From Vreelandella hamiltonii (lineage in GTDB: Bacteria; Pseudomonadota; Gammaproteobacteria; Pseudomonadales; Halomonadaceae), in assembly GCF_014651775.1 (NCBI RefSeq), contig NZ_BMXN01000025.1:1-48907 (forward strand): a stretch of DNA of 48,907 nt, in the 5' to 3' direction. A program made the position numbers and the translations under genes. Each line of letters opens with the position of its first letter. Position 1 is the first letter of the stretch. This document shows positions 26,676-36,033 of the stretch, one piece after another. The notes below the pieces were generated by a model, which saw nothing but the letters and a program-made list of their open reading frames with translations, made no database searches and was not told where the DNA came from.

Positions 26676-27809
26676 ATGATGTCTCAAACAGCTCCCTATT
26701 TACTAACCCCCGGGCCGCTCACTACCTCGCCCGAGACCAAAGCCGCCATGCTGAGTGACTGGGGCTCCTGGGATGATGATTTCAACCAGGTCACTGCCGA
26801 CGTACGTGCTCTGCTGCTGAGCATGGCCAACGCCCCAGCGGAGGAATTTGCCTGCGTGCCCATGCAGGGTAGCGGCACCTTCGCGGTAGAGAGCGCGCTG
26901 GCTTGCGCCGTCGCACCTGAGGCCACAGCCCTGGTCCTGATGAATGGCGCTTACGGCAAGCGCGCAGCGCAGCTGTTGAGCATGATGGGCCGACGTTACA
27001 TCACGCTGGATACAGGGGACTACCTGCCACCCCAGCCAGAAGATGTCGCGGCACTGCTGCATCAACATCCAGACATCAGCGCGGTCTTTCTGGTGCACTG
27101 CGAAACCAGTTCCGGGATTCTGAACCCGCTGGAAGCCATTGCAGACATAGTGCATGCCCATGGTAAAACACTGGTTGTGGATGCCATGAGTTCATTCGGG
27201 GGTGTGCCGATCAGCCTGGCCGATACCCCTATCGATGTACTGATCTCCTCTGCCAACAAGTGTATCGAGGGCGTGCCAGGGTTCGGCTTCGTGATCATTC
27301 GGCGCAGGCTGCTGGAAGCAGGCCAGGGGCGGGCTCACTCGCTCAGCCTGGACTTGCACGACCAGTGGGCCTACATGGAGCGCACCGGCCAGTGGCGTTT
27401 CACGCCACCGACGCATACCGTGGTTGCCTTTCAGGCGGCGCTTCGCCAACACCAGCAGGAAGGGGGTGTTGCCGGGAGGCATGCGCGCTATGCCCAGAAT
27501 CGTGACGCGCTGGTACAGGGCATGCGTGCGCTCGGTTTTCGCACGCTGCTGGAAGATCGCTGGCTGTCGCCGATCATCACCACGTTCATGAGCCCGGATG
27601 ACCCTGCCTTTGTCTTCAACGCATTTTATGCAGCGCTCAAGGCCCGCGGCTTTTTGATTTATCCTGGCAAGCTGACAGAAGCCGAGAGCTTCCGAGTTGG
27701 TTGTATTGGCCAGCTCGACGTCACGATCATTGCTTCCCTGCTGCTGGCGATTCAAGAAGCGCTGAGCGAGATGGGCGTTTCTCTTTCCTCCCAAACATGG
27801 AGCCCATGA
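26676..27809 (+). CDS. phnW: 2-aminoethylphosphonate:pyruvate aminotransferase PhnW
   Basis: PhnW moves the amino group of 2-aminoethylphosphonate to pyruvate, giving phosphonoacetaldehyde and alanine. The 377-residue product is of normal length, starts [14 protein letters not shown], and has the PLP lysine Lys195 in [17 protein letters not shown] place the start at ATG 26676 (a second ATG follows directly). No ribosome-binding site precedes it; an operator-like sequence ends three bases before it. An in-frame GTG at 26634 would add residues unlike the family. It overlaps phnX by four bases. Confidence 0.93.
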   Translation: MMSQTAPYLLTPGPLTTSPETKAAMLSDWGSWDDDFNQVTADVRALLLSMANAPAEEFACVPMQGSGTFAVESALACAVAPEATALVLMNGAYGKRAAQLLSMMGRRYITLDTGDYLPPQPEDVAALLHQHPDISAVFLVHCETSSGILNPLEAIADIVHAHGKTLVVDAMSSFGGVPISLADTPIDVLISSANKCIEGVPGFGFVIIRRRLLEAGQGRAHSLSLDLHDQWAYMERTGQWRFTPPTHTVVAFQAALRQHQQEGGVAGRHARYAQNRDALVQGMRALGFRTLLEDRWLSPIITTFMSPDDPAFVFNAFYAALKARGFLIYPGKLTEAESFRVGCIGQLDVTIIASLLLAIQEALSEMGVSLSSQTWSP

Positions 27810-28627
27810 TGCATTACCACTCTCCCCGCTGCCTGCAAGCGGTCATCTTCGACTGGGCTGGTACGCTGGTCGATTTTGGCTCGTTTGCCCCTACCCAGAT
27901 TTTTGTCGAAGCGTTTGCCGAACTGGGGGTAGCCATCAGCCTGGAAGAGGCGCGTGGCCCCATGGGCATGGGCAAATGGGATCATATTCATACCCTTTGT
28001 CAGCAGCCCGAGATAGCCGAACGCTTCGTCAAGGCAGTCGGTCATGCCCCCAGCGATGCCGATGTCACGGCCCTCTACGAACGCTTCATGCCCCTGCAGA
28101 TTGCCAAAATTGGCGATCATTCAGCGGTCATTCCCGGGGCGTTAGCGACCCTGGCGGCGCTGCGCGAAAAGGGGCTCAAGATCGGCTCGTGCTCTGGTTA
28201 CCCTGCGGTCGTGATGGACAGAGTGGTGGCCCTGGCCGCCGAGAACGGATTGCAGGTCGACCATGTGGTAGCAACGGACGAAGTGCCCAATGGTCGGCCT
28301 TACCCCGCCCAGGCGCTGGCTAACGTCATTGCTCTGGGGGTGAGTGACGTGGCCGCCTGCCTCAAGGTGGATGACACCACGCCGGGCATTCTGGAAGGCC
28401 GCAGCGCGGGGATGTGGACGGTGGCGTTGACCTGTTCAGGCAACGCGCTGGGGCTCGATCATGCGCAGTACCAGACGTTGAGCACGGCCGAGCGTGAGGC
28501 GGCCCATCAGCGAATAGCCACTCAGTTTGCGGCCGCCCAGCCCCACTACTGCATTCCCAGCATTGCGGAGCTACCGAGTGTCGTGGCCGATATTCAGCAC
28601 CGTCTGCAGCAGGGGGAGCGGCCTTGA
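27806..28627 (+). CDS. phnX: Phosphonoacetaldehyde hydrolase PhnX (phosphonatase)
   Basis: PhnX cleaves the C-P bond of phosphonoacetaldehyde to acetaldehyde and phosphate. The 273-residue HAD protein has nucleophile Asp16 in [11 protein letters not shown], the Schiff-base Lys57 in [11 protein letters not shown], and [10 protein letters not shown] in the C-terminal half. GGAG precedes tandem ATGs at 27806 and 27809; the first overlaps the phnW stop in an ATGA. The pathway phnW-phnX is complete here, giving carbon, nitrogen and phosphate from 2-aminoethylphosphonate. Confidence 0.95.
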   Translation: MMHYHSPRCLQAVIFDWAGTLVDFGSFAPTQIFVEAFAELGVAISLEEARGPMGMGKWDHIHTLCQQPEIAERFVKAVGHAPSDADVTALYERFMPLQIAKIGDHSAVIPGALATLAALREKGLKIGSCSGYPAVVMDRVVALAAENGLQVDHVVATDEVPNGRPYPAQALANVIALGVSDVAACLKVDDTTPGILEGRSAGMWTVALTCSGNALGLDHAQYQTLSTAEREAAHQRIATQFAAAQPHYCIPSIAELPSVVADIQHRLQQGERP

Positions 28628-29517
28628 GCCCCACCGCGCTCGCGCTGGTGCTGGTCTCTGTGTGCATGCACGCAGGGTGGAACGTGCTGGGCAAGCGCAA
28701 CGCGCCCTCGCTTGGGTCGTTTGCGCTGGCTTATGGCGCTGGGGGTGTGGCGCTGTTGCCGCTGCTGGTGCTGGGCCCCTCCTTGACGGCGCTGCCGGGT
28801 GCCTTCTGGGGCTGGCTGGTGCTGTCCGGGTTTTGCCAGATGCTCTATATGGGAGGGCTCGCCTGGGCCTACGCCCGGGGAGAGGTGAGCGTCCTCTATC
28901 CCATTGCCCGTGCCTTGCCGGTGGTGATGGTGCCACTGGTATCGATTGCCTGGCTGGGCAATCGTGGCCTTGGCCTCTGGGATGGCGTCGGCATGCTGCT
29001 GATCATGCTAGGGGCGCTGGGCTTGCCACTCAGCCGACCCGAGGCTCGCCGTCTTGCTTCGTATCTGTCCCCCGCCATGGGCTTTGCGCTGCTGGCGGCG
29101 GTGGGCACCGTGGGGTACTCGCTGATCGACAAGCAAGCCCTGGGAGTCATGCAAGGCGCTGGCCATAGCAGTCTGACGGCAGGGGCGGTCTTCATGGTTC
29201 TACAGGCATTGATGACGCTGCTGTGGGCGCTCCCGCTGCTGGCCGTGTTGCCGGCAGAGCGCCGCCGATTGCCTGCGCTGCGACAGCAGGGGCTGACGAT
29301 GCTGGTGGCCACGGGCTTGATGATGACCTGTACCTACGGGCTGGTGCTCATGGCCATGGCGCTGACCGACGAGGTCAGCTACGTGGTGGCGCTGCGCCAG
29401 CTCTCGATTCCGGTTGGCGTGCTGATGGGGGTGTTGTGGCTCAAGGAGCCTGCCTCCAGCGCCAAGACGCTGAGCACGCTGGTGATGCTGCTGGGGCTGT
29501 TGATCGTGGCGCTGTAA
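28624..29517 (+). CDS. EamA/DMT-family transporter
   Basis: A 297-residue membrane protein with about ten helices and two EamA repeats, of the drug/metabolite transporter superfamily. It starts at a TTG that overlaps the phnX stop and is preceded by GGGGGAG. The overlap places it in the phnWX operon, so it may move a phosphonate-pathway metabolite or amine. The substrate cannot be read from the sequence. Confidence 0.82.
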   Translation: MSPTALALVLVSVCMHAGWNVLGKRNAPSLGSFALAYGAGGVALLPLLVLGPSLTALPGAFWGWLVLSGFCQMLYMGGLAWAYARGEVSVLYPIARALPVVMVPLVSIAWLGNRGLGLWDGVGMLLIMLGALGLPLSRPEARRLASYLSPAMGFALLAAVGTVGYSLIDKQALGVMQGAGHSSLTAGAVFMVLQALMTLLWALPLLAVLPAERRRLPALRQQGLTMLVATGLMMTCTYGLVLMAMALTDEVSYVVALRQLSIPVGVLMGVLWLKEPASSAKTLSTLVMLLGLLIVAL

Positions 29518-29526
29518 TGCTTGCCG

Positions 29527-30270
29527 CTAGCGCAGCGCCTGCCAGACCAGGTTGAGGCCCACCACGAACATGGCCATGATCACCAGACGATAAAACAGCT
29601 TTTCATTGACGCGGCTTTGCAGCCAGAGGCCGTTGCGCACCCCGATCCAGGCAACCGGTACCAGCAGCAGTGACGCCCAGGCGCTGGTCATGTTGACCTC
29701 GCCAAGCCATACATAAGGGCCCAGCTTGATACTGTTGACCACGGCATAGGTCACCGTGCAGGTGGCAATGAACGTCTCCTTGGAGAGCTGGCGAGGCATG
29801 AGGTACATGTTCATGGGCGGTGCCCCCGCGTGGGCGATGAAACTGGTGAAGCCGCAAACGCTGGAGGCGGGCAGTGCCCAGCGGGTGGAAATGGGCTTCT
29901 TCGCCACGGGCTTGAGCAGCATGTAGGCCGCAAAGGCCACGGAGAGAATGCCCAGCACCAAGCGCACACCCTCTTCGCTGAGGCTGCCAAACAGCAGCGT
30001 GCCGACGGTCACCCCGATGAACAGGCCCGGCACGAAACGCCATACCTCCGCGCGGGAGTGCTTGCCCCACCATGCCTTGACGGCAAAGGCATCCATGACC
30101 AGCAGCAGCGGCAGCAGCAGACCCGCCGCCTGGGTAGGGCTGATCGCCAGGGCCATCAAGGGCACCGAGAGCGTGCCGAACCCGCCTGCGAATCCGCCCT
30201 TGGACACCCCGGTCAAATAGACAGAAAAGATGATCAACAGCCAGGCGATGACGGAGTAATCAGGAAGCAT
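29527..30270 (-). CDS. TSUP-family (TauE/SafE) membrane permease
   Basis: A 247-residue protein with about eight hydrophobic helices. GVSKGGFAGGFGTLSVPLMAL near residue 20 and CGFTSFIAHAGAPPMNMYL near residue 140 are typical of the TauE/SafE sulfite or sulfoacetate exporter family. It has a GAGG ribosome-binding site. It is convergent with the EamA gene across nine bases and is probably not part of the phosphonate operon. Substrate unknown. Confidence 0.88.
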   Translation of the reverse strand: MLPDYSVIAWLLIIFSVYLTGVSKGGFAGGFGTLSVPLMALAISPTQAAGLLLPLLLVMDAFAVKAWWGKHSRAEVWRFVPGLFIGVTVGTLLFGSLSEEGVRLVLGILSVAFAAYMLLKPVAKKPISTRWALPASSVCGFTSFIAHAGAPPMNMYLMPRQLSKETFIATCTVTYAVVNSIKLGPYVWLGEVNMTSAWASLLLVPVAWIGVRNGLWLQSRVNEKLFYRLVIMAMFVVGLNLVWQALR

Positions 30271-30344
30271 GGGCGCCTCGAATGCTTGGGTCGGTTAAAG
30301 GTTAGCGGGCGAAGGACATCTTACCCGATAGACCGCTTGGCTGA

Positions 30345-31703
30345 TCACAAAATGATCAGCGTCGCGAGCCCCAGAAACGAGAGGAATCCCACTACATCCG
30401 TCACGGTGGTCAGAATGACCGCGCCAGACAGCGCCGGGTCGATCTGCAGGCGCTTCAGCACCAGCGGGATCAGTACGCCCGAGAGGTTGGCGAGGCTCAT
30501 GTTGATGAAGATGGCGAGGGTAATGACCAGCGTGATCAGGGTCTGGCCAAACCACAGGTAGGAAATGCCGCCCACCACCAGGGCCCATACCAGGCCGTTG
30601 CTCATGCCGACCCAAAGCTCCTTGTTATAGAGCCATCGCTTGTTGTTACCGGCAATTTGCCCCAGGGCCAAACCGCGTATGACCACGGTCAGGGTCTGGC
30701 TTCCGGCAATCCCTCCCATGCTGGCCACGACCGGCATGAGAATGGCGAGTGCCACGATCTGGTCCAGCACCGCCTCGAACTGGCCAATGACGAAGGCTGC
30801 CAGAAAAGCCGTCAGCAAATTGATGCCCAGCCAGATACCCCGGCTTTTCGCGCTGCGTACGATGGGGGTGAACACTTCTTCTTCATCGCTGACGCCGGAC
30901 ATGTGCTTAAGCGTCAGGTCCGCGTCATCCTGCGTGATTTCGAGTATGTCGGCGGCATTCAATTGGCCCACCAACTGCCCTTCGCTGTTGCACACGGGCA
31001 CGAAGTGAAGCTCTTTCGAGCGCAGCAGGCTGGCAGCGTCGCTGACCTTCATCTGGTCATGCAAGGTGTAAGGCGCGCTATCCATGAATTCGTCGACGGA
31101 GCACTCCTGCGACTGCTTGACCAGGTCGATCAGCGTCAGCGTACCGAGCAGGCGTTTATCCTTGTCGGTCACCATGACCTGCTGAGAGTCGACATCCAGC
31201 AGCCGGTGGATACGAATGTAGCGCTGAACGGCTTCCAGAGAGACGCCTTGTTTTACATTGACCGTTTCCGGGTCCATGTAACGGCCCACCATGTCCTCTT
31301 CATAGGTGTAGAGGTTTTCGACCTGGGCGCGAATCTCCTGGTCCAGGCTGGCATAAACGGACGTTTTGATCTCTTCGTCCGCAACATCGAGAACCTCGGC
31401 GACTTCCTGAGCATCCAGGCCTTTGACGATCTGCTCGACATCGCTGGCGGTCAGGTCTTCGATGTAGTCGGCGCGGATGTCTTCGTCGACTTCCGCCAGC
31501 ACCTCACCAATGATGGTTTCGGGAATGTAGTCCCATAGCTGGTCTCGGGTTTTGGCAGGGAACGACTCGAGGGTGCGCGCGATGGCCAGAAAATCGAGCT
31601 CATTGAACAGTTCGTGCAGGGCTAGGGTGTCTTCGTCATCCAACAACTTTTGCAGGTACAGCAGTTGCTCTTCGGTATTGGTGTACTTCTCTTCGTCACG
31701 CAT
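30345..31703 (-). CDS. mgtE: Magnesium transporter MgtE
   Basis: MgtE is a Mg2+ channel gated by cytoplasmic magnesium. The 452-residue protein has the acidic superhelical N domain (about 1-130), a CBS pair (about 135-255, with LLGTLTLIDL and LVGQLNAADI), and five membrane helices at the C-terminus. The helices include GSQTLTVVIRGLALGQI, a pore-region segment of the family. I chose ATG 31703 (MRDEEKYTN), about ten bases after GAGG; the ATG at 31712 would touch that site. No magnesium riboswitch is recognisable in the upstream 150 bases. Confidence 0.93.
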   Translation of the reverse strand: MRDEEKYTNTEEQLLYLQKLLDDEDTLALHELFNELDFLAIARTLESFPAKTRDQLWDYIPETIIGEVLAEVDEDIRADYIEDLTASDVEQIVKGLDAQEVAEVLDVADEEIKTSVYASLDQEIRAQVENLYTYEEDMVGRYMDPETVNVKQGVSLEAVQRYIRIHRLLDVDSQQVMVTDKDKRLLGTLTLIDLVKQSQECSVDEFMDSAPYTLHDQMKVSDAASLLRSKELHFVPVCNSEGQLVGQLNAADILEITQDDADLTLKHMSGVSDEEEVFTPIVRSAKSRGIWLGINLLTAFLAAFVIGQFEAVLDQIVALAILMPVVASMGGIAGSQTLTVVIRGLALGQIAGNNKRWLYNKELWVGMSNGLVWALVVGGISYLWFGQTLITLVITLAIFINMSLANLSGVLIPLVLKRLQIDPALSGAVILTTVTDVVGFLSFLGLATLIIL

Positions 31704-31852
31704 AGAGCCCATCCTCTGGGAAAACTTTTTGAAACAACTGCTTGGAAGCCCATGATGGCTCATTGACCATCTTATCGGCAGGTCAGGTTGAAAGCCACGG
31801 GGGGATTGCCCCTTGGGCAGGGTCGACCGCGATGGCCGCGACGGGTGACGCC

Positions 31853-32191
31853 TCAATGCCGCGTGGCAAAGGCCACGCGGACGCCCTGCTGAAGGCGCTG
31901 TTGGTCAGAGACGGGGGGCGTGGGGTGGCCAATCATTTCATCGGCAGCCTCTGCCCAGGTCAGCGTGCCATGGGTAAAGCCCAGGGGCGCCAGGGCGCGG
32001 CTGACCCACTGGGTGCCGCTGAAGCGCTGAGTGTCGCCTTGGGCCGTGCTGAGCAGGCTGACGGAGTCGTCACGATGGAGCCGGACGATGTACCAGCCCA
32101 TGTCGAGCCCGTGCAGTTCTACCTCGGGCCGCGGTTCGGCAAGATGGGCCAGCTCGTCCAGGGTCAGGCGAAGGGGGAGTGGCGATGGCAT
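31853..32191 (-). CDS. Small uncharacterised protein, possibly DUF6482-like
   Basis: A 112-residue soluble protein with no signal or membrane segment. The central part (MGWYIVRLHRDDSVSLLS, then RALAPLGFTHGTLTWAEAADEMIG) resembles small proteins of unknown function of the DUF6482 type in Halomonas and Pseudomonas; this is recollection, not a search. It stands between mgtE and acdS in the same direction with its own gap, so operon membership is unclear. The gap to mgtE (31704-31852) holds nothing I can identify. Confidence 0.55.
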   Translation of the reverse strand: MPSPLPLRLTLDELAHLAEPRPEVELHGLDMGWYIVRLHRDDSVSLLSTAQGDTQRFSGTQWVSRALAPLGFTHGTLTWAEAADEMIGHPTPPVSDQQRLQQGVRVAFATRH

Positions 32192-32282
32192 GGTGTCACC
32201 TCATTGGCTTGCAGGTATGCCAGATGAGTCTAATAGATGTGACATGTTTGTATAGCTTTTGTTGGGTTGGCCACCCCTCGCC

Positions 32283-32313
32283 AAAAAGCCCGAGCAGCTG
32301 CCCGCTCGGGCTT
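32283..32313 (-). terminator. Rho-independent terminator after acdS
   Basis: AAGCCCGAGC and GCTCGGGCTT form a 10-bp stem around an eight-base loop. Read leftwards it ends in TTTTTGG. It lies 28 bp beyond the acdS stop. Confidence 0.85.
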
Positions 32314-32341
32314 GGGCATGGCCCAACCGCACTCGGTCTGG

Positions 32342-33358
32342 TCAGCCGTTGCGGAACAGGAAGCTGTAGGCATTGAGCGCGGGCACGCCGCCCAGGTGGG
32401 CATACAGCACCTTGGATCCCGCCGGAAACTCGCCGTTGCGCACCTTATCGATCATGCCGTGCATGGATTTGCCTTCGTACACCGGGTCGGTGAGCACGCC
32501 TTCCAGGCGGGCGCAGAGTCGAATGGCCTCCAGCGTGCCGTCATTGGGCAGGCCGTATTCGGGGCCGCCGTAGCGAGTGTCCAGGATCACGTCGTCATCG
32601 GCAATGCCGCCTTCCAGTTCGACCAGCTCGGCGGTGTGGCGGGCAATGCGCAGGATCTGCTCGCGGGTCTGCTCGGGCTTGGCCGAGGCGTCGATGCCGA
32701 TCACCCGCTGGGCGCGGCCATCGGCGGCAAAGCCCACCACCATCCCGGCCTGGGTGCTGCCGGTCACCGAGCACACCACGATGTAGTCGAAGGTGAAGCC
32801 CAGCTCTTTCTCCTGCTGGCGCACCTCTTCGGCGAAGCCGACGAAGCCCAAACCGCCGTAGGGGTGTTCGGAACAGCCCGCGGGAATGGGGAACGGCTTG
32901 CCGCCCTGCTGGCGCACATCCTCCATGGCCTGCTCCCAGCTAGGGCGAATGCCGATATCGAAACCAGCGGCGTCCAGGCGAACGTCGGCCCCCATGATGC
33001 GCGACATCTCGATATTGCCGACCCGGTCATACACCGCATCGGAGTAGTTCACCCAGTTCTCCTGCACGAGGACGCACTTCATGCCCAGGTGCGCCGCGAC
33101 GGCAGCCACCTGACGCGTCTGGTTGGACTGGATTCCGCCAATCGACACCAGCGTATCGCAGCCCTGCTCCAGCGCTTCGGGAATGAGGTACTCCAGTTTG
33201 CGGGTCTTGTTGCCGCCGAAGGCCAGGCCGCTGTTGCAGTCCTCGCGCTTGGCATACAGCTCGACCTCGCCGCCCAGATGGGCGCTCAGCCGTTTGAGAG
33301 GTGTGATCGGGGAGGGGCCGAACGTCAGTGGATAACGAGGGTAGCGTTCAAGGTTCAT
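32342..33358 (-). CDS. acdS: 1-Aminocyclopropane-1-carboxylate (ACC) deaminase
   Basis: ACC deaminase is a PLP enzyme that opens the plant ethylene precursor ACC to 2-oxobutyrate and ammonia. The 338-residue product has the length of the Pseudomonas enzyme and matches it closely as I recall it, with PLP Lys51 in [15 protein letters not shown]. Glu295 in the [12 protein letters not shown] segment and the Leu near 322 in AHLGGVPAL distinguish true ACC deaminases from D-cysteine desulfhydrases. AGGAG precedes ATG 33358. It is divergent from an Lrp-type gene, the classical acdS-acdR layout. Confidence 0.95.
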   Translation of the reverse strand: MNLERYPRYPLTFGPSPITPLKRLSAHLGGEVELYAKREDCNSGLAFGGNKTRKLEYLIPEALEQGCDTLVSIGGIQSNQTRQVAAVAAHLGMKCVLVQENWVNYSDAVYDRVGNIEMSRIMGADVRLDAAGFDIGIRPSWEQAMEDVRQQGGKPFPIPAGCSEHPYGGLGFVGFAEEVRQQEKELGFTFDYIVVCSVTGSTQAGMVVGFAADGRAQRVIGIDASAKPEQTREQILRIARHTAELVELEGGIADDDVILDTRYGGPEYGLPNDGTLEAIRLCARLEGVLTDPVYEGKSMHGMIDKVRNGEFPAGSKVLYAHLGGVPALNAYSFLFRNG

Positions 33359-33497
33359 GGCAAGCTCCTGCATTGGCAGTCAACGCGATAGACAAGGATC
33401 GCTGGGTAACGGTGGTTGGAACGTTGGCGTGCTCCCTGAGGTTTATAGTAGGCGTTTGCCTATCCTGGCGGGTTGCGAAATGAGGGCTTTATAAACA

Positions 33498-33509
33498 ACA
33501 ATGGATTGT
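33498..33509. promoter_or_regulatory. Inverted repeat in the acdS-acdR gap
   Basis: ACAAT-GG-ATTGT lies between the divergent acdS and acdR genes in an AT-rich stretch. It may bind the Lrp-type regulator AcdR. I did not identify a fully convincing -35/-10 pair in the 249-bp gap. Confidence 0.35.
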
Positions 33510-33607
33510 CTGATTGCGTTTATGGGTTTTATTGGTTCGTAAATTCGTTATTTGAGTAAATAATAATGTGTGCCAAACGAGCGGGAGGGGCCTCGGAGCC
33601 CCATGCC

Positions 33608-34072
33608 ATGGGCGGTGAGCTGGATCGTATCGACAAGCGTATTCTCAAGCTGCTTCAGGAGGATGCGACGCTTTCCAATGTGGCGCTGGCCGAGCAGGTG
33701 AACCTCAGCCCTGCGGCCTGTTTGCGGCGTGTCGAAAAGCTGAAGCGGGACGGGGTGATCAGCCGAATCGTGGCCCACCTGAACCCGGAGCCCCTGCAGG
33801 CAGGCATGGTGGTGTTGATTGGCGTGGTGCTGGACCGATCGACGCCAGAATCCTTCGCGGCGTTCGAGGCGGCGGCTCAAAAAGTGTCGGGCTGCATGGA
33901 GTGCCACGTGGTCACCGGGGAGTTCGACTACTTCATGCTGGTGCGCACCAGGGACAGCCAAAGCTTCAACCGGCTACACGCCGAGCAGTTGCTCTACCTG
34001 CCCGGCGTGCGCCAGATTCGTTCGTTCATGGGGCTGCGGGAGGTGGTGTCGACCCACAAGGTACCTGTTTAG
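33608..34072 (+). CDS. acdR: Lrp/AsnC-family regulator, probable AcdR
   Basis: A 154-residue Lrp-type regulator: helix-turn-helix at about residues 5-65 (LDRIDKRILKLLQEDATLSN, then CLRRVEKLKRDGVI) and an AsnC ligand-binding domain after that. In Pseudomonas, AcdR activates acdS in response to ACC with an AcdB cofactor. I prefer ATG 33608, which starts three residues before LDRID and has GGAG nine bases upstream; ATG 33566 has no such site. Its stop overlaps the stop of otnC (34069-34072) on the opposite strand. Confidence 0.85.
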   Translation: MGGELDRIDKRILKLLQEDATLSNVALAEQVNLSPAACLRRVEKLKRDGVISRIVAHLNPEPLQAGMVVLIGVVLDRSTPESFAAFEAAAQKVSGCMECHVVTGEFDYFMLVRTRDSQSFNRLHAEQLLYLPGVRQIRSFMGLREVVSTHKVPV

Positions 34073-34728
34073 TCTCTGGGAAAGCGCGCTTCCAGCTCGG
34101 CAACCTGCTCTGGGGTCAGCCCCCGCGGGTTCTCGCCTCGCAGCAGCAGGTACAGCTTGGCGGTCTCTTCCAGCTCTTCGGTGGCATACACCGCCGCTTC
34201 GAGGGTCTTGCCCGCCACCACCGGGCCGTGGTTGGCCAGCAGCACCGCGCTGTGCTTGCCTGCCAGGCCCCGTACCGCCTCGCCCAACTGGGGGTCGCCC
34301 GGGATGTGATAAGGCACCAGCGGCAGCTTGCCCACCCGCATTACGTAGTAGGCGGTGAGCGGTGGAATACAGTCGCAGGGGTCTACCCCCGGCAGGCACG
34401 ACACCGCCACCGAGTGGGTGGAGTGCAGGTGCACGATGGCGCCAGACTGCGGGCGCTCGTCGTACATGGCCATGTGCAGGAACTGCTCCTTGGTGGGCGC
34501 ATCACCGCTGAGCAGTTGGCCGTGTGGGTCCAGGTGCGAGATACGGGCCGGATCCAGCCGCCCCAGACAGGCGTTGGTGGGGGTCATCAGCCAGCCGCCA
34601 TCGTCCAGCCGCACGCTGATGTTGCCGCTGGAGCCCATGGTCAGGCCGCGGTCGAACAAGGATTTACCGAGCGTGCTGATCTGCTCGCGCAGGGCGTTCT
34701 GATGTCGGTGGCGAAGGGGCGTGCTCAT
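34069..34728 (-). CDS. otnC: 3-Oxo-tetronate 4-phosphate decarboxylase (class II aldolase family)
   Basis: OtnC-type enzymes decarboxylate a phosphorylated 3-oxo acid sugar to dihydroxyacetone phosphate. The 219-residue protein is of the class II aldolase/adducin fold with metal ligands His100 and His102 in IVHLHSTHS and His167 in LLANHGPV, and a probable catalytic Glu81 in PTKEQFLHM. Its start overlaps the otnK stop by four bases. It is the last gene of the acid-sugar operon. The exact substrate depends on the upstream dehydrogenase, which is unidentified. Confidence 0.87.
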   Translation of the reverse strand: MSTPLRHRHQNALREQISTLGKSLFDRGLTMGSSGNISVRLDDGGWLMTPTNACLGRLDPARISHLDPHGQLLSGDAPTKEQFLHMAMYDERPQSGAIVHLHSTHSVAVSCLPGVDPCDCIPPLTAYYVMRVGKLPLVPYHIPGDPQLGEAVRGLAGKHSAVLLANHGPVVAGKTLEAAVYATEELEETAKLYLLLRGENPRGLTPEQVAELEARFPRD

Positions 34729-36011
34729 GCCAGCACCTCGAAGGCCCGGGTGAAGAAGTCCACGCCGCCAAAGTTACCGGACTTCAGCGCCAGCGAGAGC
34801 GGCGCCTTGCGGCCTGGCCACGGGGTCTGGGTCCAGGGTACGCCGGGGTCGATCTGCTCACCGATGCGCAGCGTGGTAATGCCCAGCGCCGAAACCACCG
34901 CGCCGGAGGTTTCGCCCCCCGCCACCAGCAAGCGGCCCACGCCTTCATTGACCAGCGTGACCGCCAAGTGGCTCAGTGCGGTTTCCACCAGGTGCCCGGC
35001 CTGGGCAACGCCCAACGCCGCCTGGGCCGCTTTCACCTTGTCCGGGTCGGCCGAGGCGTAGATCAGGGTGGGGGCCTGCAACGGCAAGCGCTCCAGGGCG
35101 AAGGCCAGCGCCTGCTCCCACTGCTTGTCGCCTTCGCTCAGCGATAGAGGGTCCAGCGCAAAGCCACCGTCCGGGTGCTTGGCCAGGAAATCGGCCACTT
35201 GCGCCAGGGTGGCCCGTGAGCAGCTACCCGACAGTACCAGCGCCCCGCCCGCCGCAGGCGCTAAACGCCCCGGTTCGGTGATCGTCTCCAGCCAGCCTTG
35301 GGCTCGGTACTGCGCGGGCAGCGCCTGGCCCAGGCCTGAACCGCCAGTGACCAGCGCCATCGAGACGGTGGCTTCGGCCAGCACATCGAGATCCTGCTCA
35401 TCCAGGGTGTCACAGATCACATGGCGTACGCCCTGTTCGGCCAGGGACGACAAATGCGCCCCGGTGGCCTCGGCACCGTTCGCCAGCACTTGGCGGCTGG
35501 CCAGCCCCACGGCGTGAGGCGTTTGGCGGGAGAGCACGCGGACCAGATCGGCATCCTGCATGGGAGTGAGCGGGTGGTGCTGCATGCCGCTGTCGTTGAG
35601 CAAACGGTCACCGACGAACAGGTGCCCCTGGTACACCGTGCGGCCATTGACCGGAAACGCAGGCACCATCACGGTGTGAGCGGCGCCCAAGGCCTCCAGC
35701 AGGGCATCGGCCACGGGGCCGATGTTGCCCTCGTCGGTGGAGTCGAAGGTGGAGCAGTACTTGAAGAACAGCTGGCGAGCGCCTTGGGCGCGCAGCCAAT
35801 CGAGGGCGGCCAGGGAGTCGGCCACGGCCTCTTCCACCGGGCAGGAGCGCGACTTGAGCGCCACCACAACCGCATCGATGTCGCGAAGGTCCACCGCTTC
35901 TTGCGGCACGCCGATCACTTGCAGGCAGCGCATGCCGCCGCGCACCAGGTTATTGGCCAGATCGGTGGCGCCGGTGAAGTCATCGGCGATGGCACCAAGG
36001 AGAAGAGTCAT
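34725..36011 (-). CDS. otnK: Four-carbon acid sugar kinase OtnK family
   Basis: A 428-residue kinase of the former DUF1537 family (YgbK), which phosphorylates 3-oxo-tetronates and related acid sugars with ATP. The N-terminal domain starts LLGAIADDFTGATDLAN with the family Asp pair at residues 10-11. The C-terminal nucleotide-binding domain has LLVAGGETSGAVVSALG. It lies between tctA and otnC. The kinase-decarboxylase pair is the known core of acid-sugar catabolism, so the pathway is clear though the entry substrate is not. Confidence 0.9.
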   Translation of the reverse strand: MTLLLGAIADDFTGATDLANNLVRGGMRCLQVIGVPQEAVDLRDIDAVVVALKSRSCPVEEAVADSLAALDWLRAQGARQLFFKYCSTFDSTDEGNIGPVADALLEALGAAHTVMVPAFPVNGRTVYQGHLFVGDRLLNDSGMQHHPLTPMQDADLVRVLSRQTPHAVGLASRQVLANGAEATGAHLSSLAEQGVRHVICDTLDEQDLDVLAEATVSMALVTGGSGLGQALPAQYRAQGWLETITEPGRLAPAAGGALVLSGSCSRATLAQVADFLAKHPDGGFALDPLSLSEGDKQWEQALAFALERLPLQAPTLIYASADPDKVKAAQAALGVAQAGHLVETALSHLAVTLVNEGVGRLLVAGGETSGAVVSALGITTLRIGEQIDPGVPWTQTPWPGRKAPLSLALKSGNFGGVDFFTRAFEVLA

Positions 36012-36033
36012 GGGTCGCTTCCGTGGTCAGAGG

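Noticed and set aside
30340..30360. GCTGATCA hairpin at the mgtE stop as a terminator
   Set aside because: It has no T-run on either strand and overlaps coding sequence, so the evidence for termination is poor.
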